From Lepiota brunneoincarnata (lineage: Eukaryota; Basidiomycota; Agaricomycetes; Agaricales; Agaricaceae), in assembly GCA_023014365.1 (NCBI GenBank), contig JAEBUN010000027.1, positions 496,001-560,000 of the forward strand: 64,000 nucleotides of DNA, written 5' to 3'. The notes under the pieces were generated by a model. That model was not told the origin of the DNA and made no database searches. It worked only from the letters and a program-made list of their open reading frames with translations. The stretch's first letter is position 1; every line of letters starts with the position of its first letter. Made by a program: the position numbers and the translations under genes. Of this stretch, positions 44,240 to 55,149 are shown piece by piece.

Positions 44240-46400
44240 CACTGCCTATGGGAATTATTTTGTTGAGACATAGAACAAGCTGCTACCCCCAATAAAACTA
44301 TAGATGATTGATGAGGATAATTCAAGTACTTGGAGTACCTATGTATAAGACTGCAGTAAGGAGCCACAACTTAGGGAAGTCTAAGCAGTCAACAAGTCAG
44401 GCAACCTGGAACTTGTTTTTATGTGGTGATGTAGTCTGAGATTTGTTGATGATCTTGGAGAGGAGCTGAGAAGGCATTGAGAATATTGGAAAAGAGATGT
44501 TAGAAAAGTTATCATACTTTAGTACTACAGATGATGCAACATAGGATAATACTTTAACAAAATATTGTGCAGACATGACTCAAATCCTGGAGGAGGGTAG
44601 CTCTAGTGTCAGAACAGACAATACTTCTTTATCAATTGAGATGGCACTCTTCCTAAAGCTGTGATTAAAGAGGCATGGATGTATGATTTTCCAACATATA
44701 TCTTCTGACTGGTATTTAAGTTTGTATTCTTGCTGTTGAACTATATTCCAGCATTCCAGCAAATGGAATATGACCTAGGTGTCCTGATGGTGGGAAAAAT
44801 CTCTTGACCAGCAACATCTGCAGCCATGTTGCCTACAAAGCTCTATGAGCAACACAGAGATCTGGATCAGAATACAAGAACTTAGCTTACAGACTGGATG
44901 AAGGCCAACTGATTGTAGCTAAGTCTAAAATATTGGCCACTGAATCAGAGGACATGCATAGACTGGGGGGCCATTGCAACCAAGAATGCAGGGAGAGACT
45001 GATTAAAATGTGTACATGAGACACTGGTGGAAAAGGAAGTCATGGATCAATACTAGGCAGAGCTACTTACCACATCCAGTGCTGCCACCTTCATCAGACA
45101 CCACCTGCAGAAACAATAGAATCCACAATGCAGAGTGTGACACATCAACTACAGTGATTGTATGGAGCAGGAAGTTACTGATTGGGAGTACTCTGACCTC
45201 ATAAACAACATCCTGGAGACAACTCCTGAAGTCTTGAGCATCAACATGAAGGACTTGGAGGTGCAGTCAATTATCAACAAAATACAGAGCTCATCTGCAG
45301 CATGAGCCATGCCAATGACAAAGCTGCTTGATAATAAAGTGCACAAGTATCTGGATGCACTTGGGGAGGTACATATGAATCTGTTGCATTGGTAGTTGAT
45401 ATCTGCTGACTATCAGCTCCCTGGGCTCTGCTCCAGAATGTGGAGTACCATGCAAGAATGGTCATGGATATTGACCAAGCAGCAGCTGATAAAGCAAAGC
45501 TCAAAATTGACCTATACAACCTGGAATACTGTGGCCAGGACTATAATAGCACATCCTTGGTCAATAATATGTGTGGCAGAGTGGAGGGAGCAACACAAAG
45601 TAAGTTATTATTTGCAATAAGTTCTTTCCTTAAACAACTAGTTGAATATATAAATAACAGCAAGCAGAGGTAGGCAGAGATAATATGAAAGTAGAGGAGG
45701 AAGAGGATAATAGTAATAGTGGGGCAGAGGGGGACAAGCAGATGTTAGGGGAATAAGGGGCCTGGAACCAAGTTGATAATCAAGTGAGGGGACCCCCCAA
45801 CCTGTGCCTATATACTACAGACAGTGCTATAAATACTACAGAATGTCCTGGAACATCAGAGAACAACCATTTACAGCACAAGATCAAGTTCTATCTAAGA
45901 ATACCCATCAGGCAACCTACATCAGAAGAGGAGTATGAATAGATGAGTGGCAACCTGTTACACCAGTTAGATATACCCAGGTGATTGGTATGCTAAGCTT
46001 ACTAGGATTGGGATCTGGCTACCCAGCTGTCCCCTTACAGCAGAGTGGTATGAAGCCTATGCTTGTCAGAAGGAAGACAAGGTTATCCACACCTGCCAAG
46101 GCAAAGGGGAAGATATCTACATAGATACAGGTGCATATATCACTGTCATAGTGACACCAGTGTTTATGCTCAAAAGTATGACTAGTGTTGAGCATATTGT
46201 TAACTTCACTCAAGTCAATGATCACTCTAAGAGACTCTTTGTGAGCTCTCAAGGTACTCCTCACTAACTTATAGTTAAAGACTTTCAGAGGACAACTTAA
46301 GAGTTCAAGCAAGAAGGTAAATTTCCACTGGATAACCAAGTAGAAACTTAGGAGTTTCACTTGGTTGACCAGAGGTCTTATGTATTGTATAGAAGTACTA
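44240..46400. repeat. Decayed retroelement fragment, copy II
   Basis: The longer partner of copy I, interrupted by a 297-bp solo LTR at 45743-46039. The plus strand shows short coding-like stretches (for example ADKAKLKIDLYNLEYCG near 45495, and YIDTGAYITVIVTP near 46120), the second resembling an Asp-protease-like core. Stops are frequent in every frame, so it is treated as a relic of a plus-strand retroelement without a firm class. Confidence 0.45.
45743..46039. mobile_element. Solo LTR, family B, 297 bp, target duplication GCAGA
   Basis: It starts TGTTAGGGGAATAAGGGG and ends GTCCCCTTACA, with near-perfect inverted ends (TGTTAGGGGA against TCCCCTTACA). It is flanked by GCAGA at 45738-45742 and 46040-46044. 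A second copy with the same ends lies at 59268-59587. No internal domain accompanies either, so both are solo LTRs. Confidence 0.8.
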
Positions 46401-46699
46401 ATAATACATGTGTTCCTGTATCAAAGAAGTTTGAAAGACTTTTAAGAAGCAAACTATGTTTAACTATCTAAGAATAACTATCTATTCATAGTTATCTATT
46501 AATAGTTAATAGCATGAGAAAGATAATAAAATTGAGAAAATATTATATAACAGATCAAAGTGAAAGTAGTTACATAATAAAGAAACAAAACAAAGTAAAA
46601 GACAAAGATATTCATAAAGCTTTAGTATATCACAACTAAAGACTTTTGGTGTTATACATAAGTCCAAGTTGTAAGTCAAAGTAGGGATGAATCATAACA

Positions 46700-48258
46700 A
46701 TATCCCCTTTGTATGCTTGATGTCCTCATCAACAATAAATCCAAACCAATACCTCAAAATATATTATGAGGTTCTCCAATCATGTTGGACTTGGTATTAT
46801 TCCCAAAATCAACATCAACAAATTTGCTATTGAAATCCTTATCTGGGCAGTCAAAGCACCTGTTTGCTTGGACTGACTAAGGGCTTGGCTTGTAGTCAGA
46901 AATGCTTCCTCAATTGTCATGATAAGTGGATGTACAAGTTGTGGGTTGACAGTTGGGGTGTAAACCCATGAGAGATCTGGTATTGTACTGGACTTGCTTG
47001 GAAGGGGACTATCATGTTGGATTCAGCATTGTCCCCAAAATTGATGTCAACAAATTTGTGATTGAAATCCTCATAGTCATGGTCAAAACACCTGTTTGCT
47101 CTGACTGACTGAGGGCTTGGCTCATGATCAGGAATGCATCCTTGATAGTTACAATTTGTGGATGGACTAGTCAGGGGTCAATGGTTGGGGTGTAAACCTG
47201 CAAGAGACTGGGTATTGTGCTGCACTTGCTTAGATGGGGAGAAGGACTTTTGAGGAAAAGTGGATCTGGTGATGACTGTACTGGACTTGGCAACCTGTAT
47301 AGAGGCAGTGTTGGACTCAGAAGTGGGAACTGTATTAGAACTTGGTACCCTGGTTGTTTGTCCTCAAACCATCTTGATGTCCACAATATCTCTTGTGGAT
47401 AACATCCATCCAGGAGTTCCTCGATAAGGATTTTAGGTGTAAAATTTCTTGTAGTGACCAGGAGCTGTGGTATGACAGTAGTGGCACTTGTATTGTACAC
47501 ACTGTTGTCTTGAGATGACCCTGTCTACCATATAAAGAACATGGGTTGTATCAGGCTTGATAAATCATCGATGATGTAGTGGTAGGTCTAACAGGTTGTT
47601 GATTAACCTGTTGAGTTTGTGAAGGCTGTCATGTTTTGTCCACTTGATTCAATTTTGTAGATTCACATGGTTGATAAGCAGGAGCAATGGGATGGATCAG
47701 GGCATGTAGGAGGGCATCATGATAAGCTGCTTCATGTCTAATGATAGATTTCATGCACTCAGGTGAAGTGAGCATAATTGACTCTATGCCGCTGCGAATG
47801 TCTGTGGCTCCAACATTAAGTACTGTATTGAATCATCTTCTAATGTCGTCAAAGAAAGGGCCTTGTGGCAAATGCATCTCCATGTCAGAATAGGCCTCAG
47901 CAGCTGCATTGATAGCTTTGAAGTAAGCATCTGTTGTAGATGAAATTGCAGCAAATGTAGACCCCATTCTGGGTAGGTGGGTAACAAGTCTAGTACTGTG
48001 ACTGTAAGTGGACAGAAAATCAGTGGAGGCTTATTCAGATGTAAAGACTTGTTGAAGGGTTTGTTTTTCTTTGTCAGAAAGTAATTCTGAATCACGTGTG
48101 TTTGTGCTTTTTTGTATGGTAAGCTTTGTCAAAGTTGAGCCTTCATTATTTGTGGGAGATGTAATGATAGTGGTCAAAGTAGTGGCATTCTTAGGAGAGT
48201 GAGGAGGAGAGAGAGCAGGAGTAGGAAGAGGAATTTCTTCAATGGTTGGAAGGGCCAT
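46700..48258 (-). pseudogene. Decayed minus-strand ORF, probably retroelement gag-like
   Basis: A minus-strand ATG at 48258 opens MALPTIEEIPLPTPALSP and runs 75 codons to a stop. Coding-like sequence then continues in other frames (for example DAYFKAINAAAEAYSDMEMH near 47890 and SIIRHEAAYHDALLHALIHP near 47720) down to about 47400, and a tandem duplication follows at 46775-47245. It has the Pro/Thr-rich start and helical body typical of gag proteins, but I see no zinc knuckle. Class uncertain. Confidence 0.4.
46775..47245. repeat. Direct tandem duplication of about 230 bp
   Basis: The segment starting ATCATGTTGGACTTGG at about 46788 is repeated starting at about 47013, and both units run through ATGTCAACAAATTTG-like and GTTGGGGTGTAAACC blocks. 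Identity by eye is about 80 percent, so it is an old duplication. Confidence 0.6.
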
Positions 48259-48299
48259 TTGCTGAAGAAATATTGTTGAAGAATGGACTCCTTTATACT

Positions 48300-48690
48300 G
48301 TTTTTTGAATATGTTTGGTTTTGTTGTTCTTGAAGATATTTTTGTCCATCAATCCATCAAAGATATTGTTTGGTCATGTGAGAGTTCATTTTTCTCTTCC
48401 AACCACAACACTATCTCCAAATCATCCACTTTTATCATGTTCTATACTTGCACACACACTATTCTTGCTATGTGTATCCCTTTGAGTACACTCTTTCTAT
48501 GCATTTGTGGTATAGCCACAATCATATATTTGGATATACATAGAAGAAGGACTGTGTGAGAGGCACTGGAGTGATGGATCATGGAGTTAGAGACCATGAT
48601 CAGCTTCTCTCTTCAAGATGTCTGAGAGAAGTAGGTATTTCTTCTTATTGATTCTGTAGAAGTCTACTAATCTTTGCACTTCTCTAGGAA
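48300..48690. other. AT-rich stretch, nothing recognised
   Basis: About 400 bases between the decayed gag-like ORF and the chromodomain end of the gypsy pol. It could contain a degraded LTR of that element, but no matching repeat is present in the window. Confidence 0.35.
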
Positions 48691-49666
48691 TTTATTTTCA
48701 TCACTGAAGATTATGATGCTGTTTATAGTTTTGTAGGATTCATTTTGCATGAATTAGGTTTTCTTCTGTTTCCCAACTGTCTTCTGTCAGACCATATCCT
48801 TTCCATCAAATTAGATAGGATAATTTAGGACCTGATCTAGTGTTTCTGATTTTGTGATTAAGAATAGAATCAACCTCATATTCTTCCTCATTTTGAATAA
48901 GTGTGGGTAAGGGTTCTTTCTGATGCTTACCATACATATATGTTGTTTTCAATGACTGGAGTAAGAAGTGAGGCATGAAAGTGATTATGGATCTTCCACT
49001 TGATAGAAAGTTTAAGTTCATATGTTGTAGGAGAAGTCCTGGCAATTATTTTAAAAGGACTTTCTTGTTGTTGCGATAGTTTTTGTGAGATGTAAGGAAG
49101 TGGAAGATTTCAGTTATCTAACCATACTAGATCTCCTTCCTTGAATGGCTTCTATGGTCGATTCTGTCTTGCTGCCATTTTTAAATGCATCTGTTCATGT
49201 GCTTCCAATGCTGCTTCTCTAGCATTATCTAAAAAGAGTGTTTTCTCTTCAATTGAAGGTCTTTTTGATGATTCTTCTGATATAAATGCAGTAGGGTTAT
49301 ATCCCATGATCAATTTGTATGGGGAATATTCTCATCCTGAATGTGGTTTAGTGTTGTGAATGAATTCCACAATCAGAAGTGATTTTCACCATGTATTTGG
49401 ATTCTTGGCTGTATAGACAGCTAGATAAAATTGTATCTCCTGATTGTATCTTTCCATTGTTCTATCTGTTTGTGGATGATAAGCTTTTGACATAACTGGT
49501 TTTATATTTAGCTTCTTATATAGTTCTTGCATTGATCTAGCCGCAAAATGTGGGTCTCTGTCTGAAATTACTTTTTCAGGCATTCCATATTTGGAAAAGA
49601 TCTTCTTGATTAAGATTTCAGTGATGTCATCAGCTGTGGTGGTCTTGGAAGTTGGTGTGAGTACTA
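48690..49666 (-). pseudogene. Ty3/gypsy integrase C-terminal part and chromodomain (element 1)
   Basis: On the minus strand the frame starting at 49666 encodes the integrase core after the insertion point. It contains ISDRDPHFAARSMQELYKKL and AYHPQTDRTMERYNQE, which carry catalytic acidic residues of the DDE core, then a degraded linker, and at 48806-48920 EEEYEVDSILNHKIR followed by a stop and WKGYGLTEDSWE, a chromodomain. Chromodomains target such elements to heterochromatin. Stops at 48806, 48740 and elsewhere are TGA where Arg is expected. The upstream part of the same integrase lies at 53051-53657, beyond the DNA transposon. Confidence 0.8.
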
Positions 49667-52600
49667 CAGTCACTCACCACTCCTTTATACACAGAAACTT
49701 ATTTTGCACACAGTGGGTACAAAGCTCAACGTATCCACTTTGAATTTTGTACATATGTAGATACACTTTGTCAAAATATAATTACAGAATTACAGAATTT
49801 TTCGTCAAGTTTTGAATGCATAGTATCACTTCGAAATTTAAGCACAAAACGAGTCCTTTATACAGTGTGACGCCGCGTGTGACATTTGGTCACACCGCCA
49901 TCGAAACCCCTGTAAATCCTTCAGAAATATTTCAATCATCATCGTTGTTGCTCCCCTGGTGCTCGTCATCACTGGAAAATGTATGAGTAATGTCAGAGTC
50001 ACTACTTGCAGCCTTTTCCTGGGGCTGGAAGAGGTTTTGAAAGCCACAATGCCTTGCAGATTGTGCAAGGGTAGGTTTTGGGACTGGTTTTGGGAGTGGA
50101 CCCAGTGGACCAGGATGGGGGAGGGAAGCCAAACCATTGTCCTTCCAATCCAAGTTGTCTTCCTTCCATACCTCCATATAAAGCTTGTAGTTCACTCTCT
50201 CCCAATTATTCTCCTTGATTCTCTTTGCCTCCTTTTCCTTCCACTCCTTTAACTTCTCTGAGTGATAAGCCCTAACTGTGCGCTTATTCTGCTTCTCCTC
50301 ATCTTCCTGCTTCATCTCCTGCTCTCTAGCCACAACTGCCTCAACAAACTCATCTCCAGTCAACAAATGAGGAACTCCACCCAAGAGTGCACTGCGAGAT
50401 GTCTTTGACTTGGCTTTCTTCTCCTTTGCGTGAAGTTGATTTTGCATGCGACCACAGTAGACATGCTGGAGGATGATGGCTGCCTGCTGGCCCTGTAGCT
50501 GGCCTTTGTGATATGCTTCGCGTAATGCTGCATCCCGTAATGCGGCCTGAAGAAGACTTTCCCGTTCAGTTTGAGGTACAAACTGAAGAAGATCGGTTCG
50601 CTTCTTGACTGGTGACATAACAAATGGGTTGTACTCCAGGGGAGGAGTGTTGGAAGGAAGAGGGTCAGGAGCAAAGAGTGGATGGTTGATGTTGGTTGTG
50701 AGCCAAGCAAACATGTCAACAAGAGATTCAGGAACATCAAAGCTAACACCATGTTCATCCTCTGGGTCAGAATCGTCGCTAACAAGTGGTATAGAACTCT
50801 GAGCATCCACATTTTGCTTTTCAGCTAGCATTGTAATGGCTCTAGCAGTGTTGCGAATAGGAGTGCTGAATGGAAGGGGCATGGGTGCATTACGAGAAGT
50901 TTCCAAGCTAGGCCGAAAGAGCTCGGAGCGAATAACTTGATGGTCAAGAGGAACAACCCCAGTTTTACGGAATGCGGTTTGGATATTCTCCCGAGTAAGA
51001 GCACAAATGTGAGCCTGACCATAGATAGATAGAAAATTTGACTTTGTAATCCTTTGGCCAGTATTTGCTTGGAACTTGTCACGCTCCTGCTGCCAGTAAC
51101 GCTTGAGAACACCAAAAATGGCAACATCGAGGCCCTGGTAGACATGCGTGGAGTGTGATGGATAACAAAGGATGGAGATGTTGTGTTCCCGAGCATAGTC
51201 AAGGAAAGCAAAGGAATAGTGGGAATTGTGACCATCAAGCAGAATAACTCGTTTGCGACCATTAGCCTGGGTTTGAGTGAATGTATCAAACTGCCTGAGC
51301 CACAAAGTACCCAGCTCTGAATCTGTCCACCCTTTCTTTGAGTAGCCAATACTAATGATAATTAAATCAGTAAAACTGTAATATTATGCAAATAGAGTTA
51401 ACTCACGATGCTGCAGCTGGGTTTTGCTGGTTCCAGTTGATATGGTAGCCATGACCCTTGAATATGACAGCAGGTGCAATGCTGGTACCATTAGCACAAA
51501 TAGTAACAATGATCGTGATATTTTCACGACTACCATCACGTTGCTGATATGGTGCTGGTTCACCCCTTCATCCATAAACCTGCTCCCTTCCTCCTTCACC
51601 TGTCTATGGTCATATCAGTTAATTAACCAAAACTATTTGTGAGAGATATAATTTGTACCTGAATTCCTGTTTCATCAACACCCCAAATACAATCAGGGGA
51701 AACACCCTCAAGCTCTTTCTCCAGAAGATCAAACCAGAGGTGGTGATTTGTTGGATTAACCGCCTTGGCTCGAACATTGTCAAGGGTCCTTGAGTATGTT
51801 AGCTTGAGTTGATCAGCATGACGTCGAGCAAAGCAGCTGATCCAATTGGTACCAACACCATCCTCTGGAAAATCATCTCGCCGCACACGGGCAATTGAAT
51901 TAACATGGTCCTCCAACCGGCCAGCTGTCAGTGGAAATCCTCGGTCAGTAGAATAGAGTGCAAACATAACCACTGCTATTTCTTCCTCATCAGTAAGCCA
52001 CCGTTTTGTAGTGTTAAACTCCTGGATGCTCTGAATGCCTTTAGTATATTTCAGTATAATAATAACTGAATATACAAGTGAGTAATAATTACCCTTTGCA
52101 CGGTTTGCGACTGTGGCATGGTTAATCTTTACTTCCCTCCCTGTTGCAACTAGATGGGCAGCTGTAACCTCTTCTGCAATAACTCGATACCCCTTCCTGC
52201 GCTCTCCTGGCCCTAGATTTCTATCTTGCTCCATCAGATACATCTCAGCAGCTTTCTTCACCAGCATTTCCTTCTCCTCATTGAAAAGTCTCATTTTCTC
52301 CTCTGAAATCCTGGATTTTGTGGCTTTGGAGGGCATTTTGAGTATGAGAGGCTTGTTTGACACTAGAGACAGTGTTGGGATGCTTGGGGGGTTGATCTCG
52401 ACAATGAGAGATGCCAGGGTATCCTATACAATATAAAATTAGATGACAGATTTGACTTATTAATAGATAAATTTGGAATATAAATAAAGCACCCATATTT
52501 CGAGTTTTTGCAGTCATAAAATTGGTTTATATTGCTATTCTATCTTGATACATTAGTTCTGCATCCTCCAGCAATACATATATACAGTCAGGCATCTTAG

Positions 52601-53048
52601 AGAGCAAAGGCAGGCTGGGGGCACTACGACAGACCCTGCAGGACAGGGATGTCACGCTTTGTGACAGTGATTGCCATCATCTTCCTCCTTGTTTCTAATT
52701 TTAGCAGTTTTTCGGAGCCTCATGCTCTTCCCCTCACCCAGACATAATATAACTGATATCACCAGATAGCCCTCATTCAGGGTGACACAATGATACCAAA
52801 ATCATGTTGTAGAGTGGAGGATAGAATAAATAATGAGCAGATTACATATTTGTCATACTTTCCAATTTTGGAAATGTGGTGATCTTAGATTGCTCCGACA
52901 TATTGGCAGCAATTTTACATGTCAGACCTGGGCAGAACGTTCCCAGGCATGTTCTAGAATTTTTTGAAGATTACTTGAAGCATATTTTAATAAGACAAAA
53001 GCCAGTGTATAAAGGAACGGTGGTGTATAAAGGAGTGGTGAGTGACTG
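49667..53048 (-). mobile_element. 3.38-kb pogo-like DNA transposon with 26-bp perfect inverted ends and TA target duplication
   Basis: Both ends begin CAGTCACTCACCACTCCTTT and are identical for 26 bases. They are flanked by TA at 49665-49666 and 53049-53050. The interior encodes a DDE transposase on the minus strand. CAGT ends, TA duplication and this transposase type are those of the pogo/Tc1-mariner group. The insertion splits a gypsy integrase ORF, and removing the element with one TA restores the integrase frame. CpG dinucleotides are noticeably more frequent here than in the surrounding retroelements. Confidence 0.9.
49932..52336 (-). CDS. Pogo-like DDE transposase, one in-frame stop
   Basis: The ATG at 52336 opens a basic N-terminus with a helix-turn-helix-like region (INHATVANRAKG) and a CENP-B-like second DNA-binding part (LTDEEEIAVVMFALY, FARRHADQLKLT). 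The catalytic motifs follow: WGVDETGIQ (first Asp), RVILLDGHNSH (second Asp) and STHVYQGLDVAIF (third acidic residue). Small introns at about 52040-52095, 51605-51660 and 51350-51410 join the parts in phase. The C-terminal part (51305-49932) is uninterrupted, with a Lys/Glu-rich coiled coil and an acidic end. A TGA at 51568-51570 lies between the first and second catalytic Asp, so this copy probably makes no active enzyme unless the stop is read through. Confidence 0.75.
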
Positions 53049-53050
53049 TA

Positions 53051-54766
53051 TCCCTTTTGTAAGGCCATGGTCCACAATGGCCAAAACACAATCAAAACCA
53101 TTGCCAGGGGGCAAATCAGTCATGAGATCCATGCTAATCTGGGAAAAGGGGCAAAGGGAAGAGGGATCCAAAATAGGCTGCGAAGGAGGGCAGACTGGAT
53201 GACGGTTAATTTTAAACTGTTGGCAAATGGCACAATCCTTAACATAGCTGTGTATGAAAGAATGCATACCTGGCCAATAAAGGTAATATGCTACACAACA
53301 AAAGGTATCCTCAATCCCAGGATGACCAGATGTGGCATGGTCATGTGCCAAACAAAGGATATCCTGCTTGATAGCAAGATCAGGGGGAACCATGATCTTG
53401 GATTGAAAATGGTAAAGGCTATCATCACCCAAAATGAACTTGTTGGAAGGTTCAATGGGAAAAGGGGAAGAAGCAATATGCTTCCTAATGTTGGAAGTGA
53501 TGACATTAACCCACATATCTCCAGGAATCACTACCAAGCCCTGATTATCAGGCTTAGAAGGCTTGTGATTGGGACACTGGGATAAAGCATCCACAGGTCC
53601 ATTCTTGGATCCCGGAAGATGTTTGATCCTATAATTAAACTCTGTCATATACAACATCCAATGAGCCTGACACTTGTTAAGGTTTTGGGGTTCCTTCCAT
53701 CTTGTAAGATTCTCATGATCAGTCCAAATAAGGACAGGTTCAGGTGAACCATAAAGATAATGTCACCATTCTTGAAGGGCATGGATGATTGAAAGGAATC
53801 CCTGGTCAGAACAATGATAATTATGTTCTGCAGGGTTAAGTGATCGTGAATAGTAAGCAACTGGATGCTTGTCCCTGTTCATATCCCTCTGTCCCAAGAC
53901 TGCTCCAGTAGCAAAGGCTGAAGCATCACATTCCATCTCAAATGGCTTGGATTGATCAGCAACCTGCAACACAGGTCTGTCCATAAAACATTGTTTAAGG
54001 ATATTGAAAGCAATGTTAGCTTCTTCTGTCCATTTGAATATTGTTGTTTTTTGTAATAGAATATTCAAAGGATGGCTAATCTTTGCATAATTCTTAATGA
54101 ATTTTCTATAGAAATTACAAAATCCAATGAATTGTTGAACATGCTTGACCTTTTGTAGTTGGGGCCAATCTTTGATTCCATCAAGTTTGATAAGATCCAT
54201 CTCAAGGGAATTTTCCTTGATTATGACTCCAAGGTATTCAAGTTGTTCCTATTCAAAGAAACATTTCTCTGTCTTGAGGTAAAGATTGTTATTGTCTAGA
54301 ATTTCTAAAACTTTTGTGGTCAGACAATCCAATTGTTCTTTAGATTTAGCATGAATCAATATATCATCCATGTAGACGATTACTCCTCCTTTTTCCATTA
54401 GTTTTTCAAAAAGATTGTCCATCATACTCTGAAGTGTTGCTGGTGAGTTAGTCATCCCAAAAAACATAACCATTGGTTCATAAAATCCATGTGGTGTTCT
54501 GAAGGCTGCTTTCCACTGATCTCCATCTTTTATCTGGATATTATTATATCCCATTTGTATGTTAAGTTTTGTAAAGTATTTTGATCCTTTCAACTTGTCC
54601 ATAATTCTTCCAATGCTTGGTATTGGATGTGCATTCTTTATTGTATTATTGTTAAGATATCAATAATCTTGACATGGTCATAAATCTCCTCCTTTCTTCC
54701 CTATGAAAAAGAAAGAAGATGCCATTGGTGATTGTGAGTTCTGTATGTAACCTTTTCAAAGGTTAT
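53051..54766 (-). pseudogene. Ty3/gypsy pol: RT, RNase H and integrase N-terminus (element 1)
   Basis: On the minus strand, in order: reverse transcriptase (54602-54249) with catalytic VIVYMDDILI and GYNNIQIKDGDQWKAAF; RNase H (54200-53763) with FEMECDASAFATGAVLGQ; the DALSQCPN end of RNase H; then the integrase zinc-binding HHCC region (HATSGHPGIEDT, then CAICQQFK) and the first catalytic Asp in QISMDLMTDLP (53657-53051). Internal stops include TGA at 54660 and 54756 and TAG near 54246. The region upstream of RT is cut off at a foreign LTR (54767), so gag and protease are missing. It is only about two thirds identical in RT to element 2 and so belongs to a different family. Confidence 0.85.
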
Positions 54767-55149
54767 TGTTATCAGAAGTCTCATCAGAAGGACAGTTATT
54801 TTCAGCTTACATTCTCATGTCACTATGCAACCATCAGTAGTGTACATCAGAAGGACTATTCTTAGTATATGCCTCATGTTTCTTATCTCTGACTCACAGT
54901 TACTCTGGTCCAGACTATTATAGTAGGAGTACAGCCCCACTTAGAAGTATATAAGGATACAGTACATTACCTTGTATCCTTATCTTAGTGTTATAAAGTT
55001 CTTGCCTCCTATAACTCTTTGCCTAAACTGGCTGGACTATAGTACTTCGTTGTCTCCAAGTCATGCTTAGTAGGACAAGACCAAGTCTGTATAGACATCC
55101 TGTGTCAAACTCCATGCTACTCAAGAGCAAACCCCTAACCCGGGTAACA
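54767..55149 (+). mobile_element. Gypsy LTR, U3 type I, no matching target duplication
   Basis: It runs from TGTTATCAGAAGTCTC to CCGGGTAACA in plus orientation, opposite to the pol genes on both sides. Flanking pentamers are GTTAT on the left and GATGT on the right, which do not match. The left neighbour is RT sequence of element 1 and the right neighbour is RNase H sequence of element 2. It therefore marks a junction between two different elements rather than a simple insertion. Confidence 0.8.

Noticed and set aside
49667..53048. Reading the pogo-like transposase region as part of the gypsy element or as a host gene
   Set aside because: It has its own perfect inverted ends and TA duplication, and the gypsy integrase continues on both sides of it.
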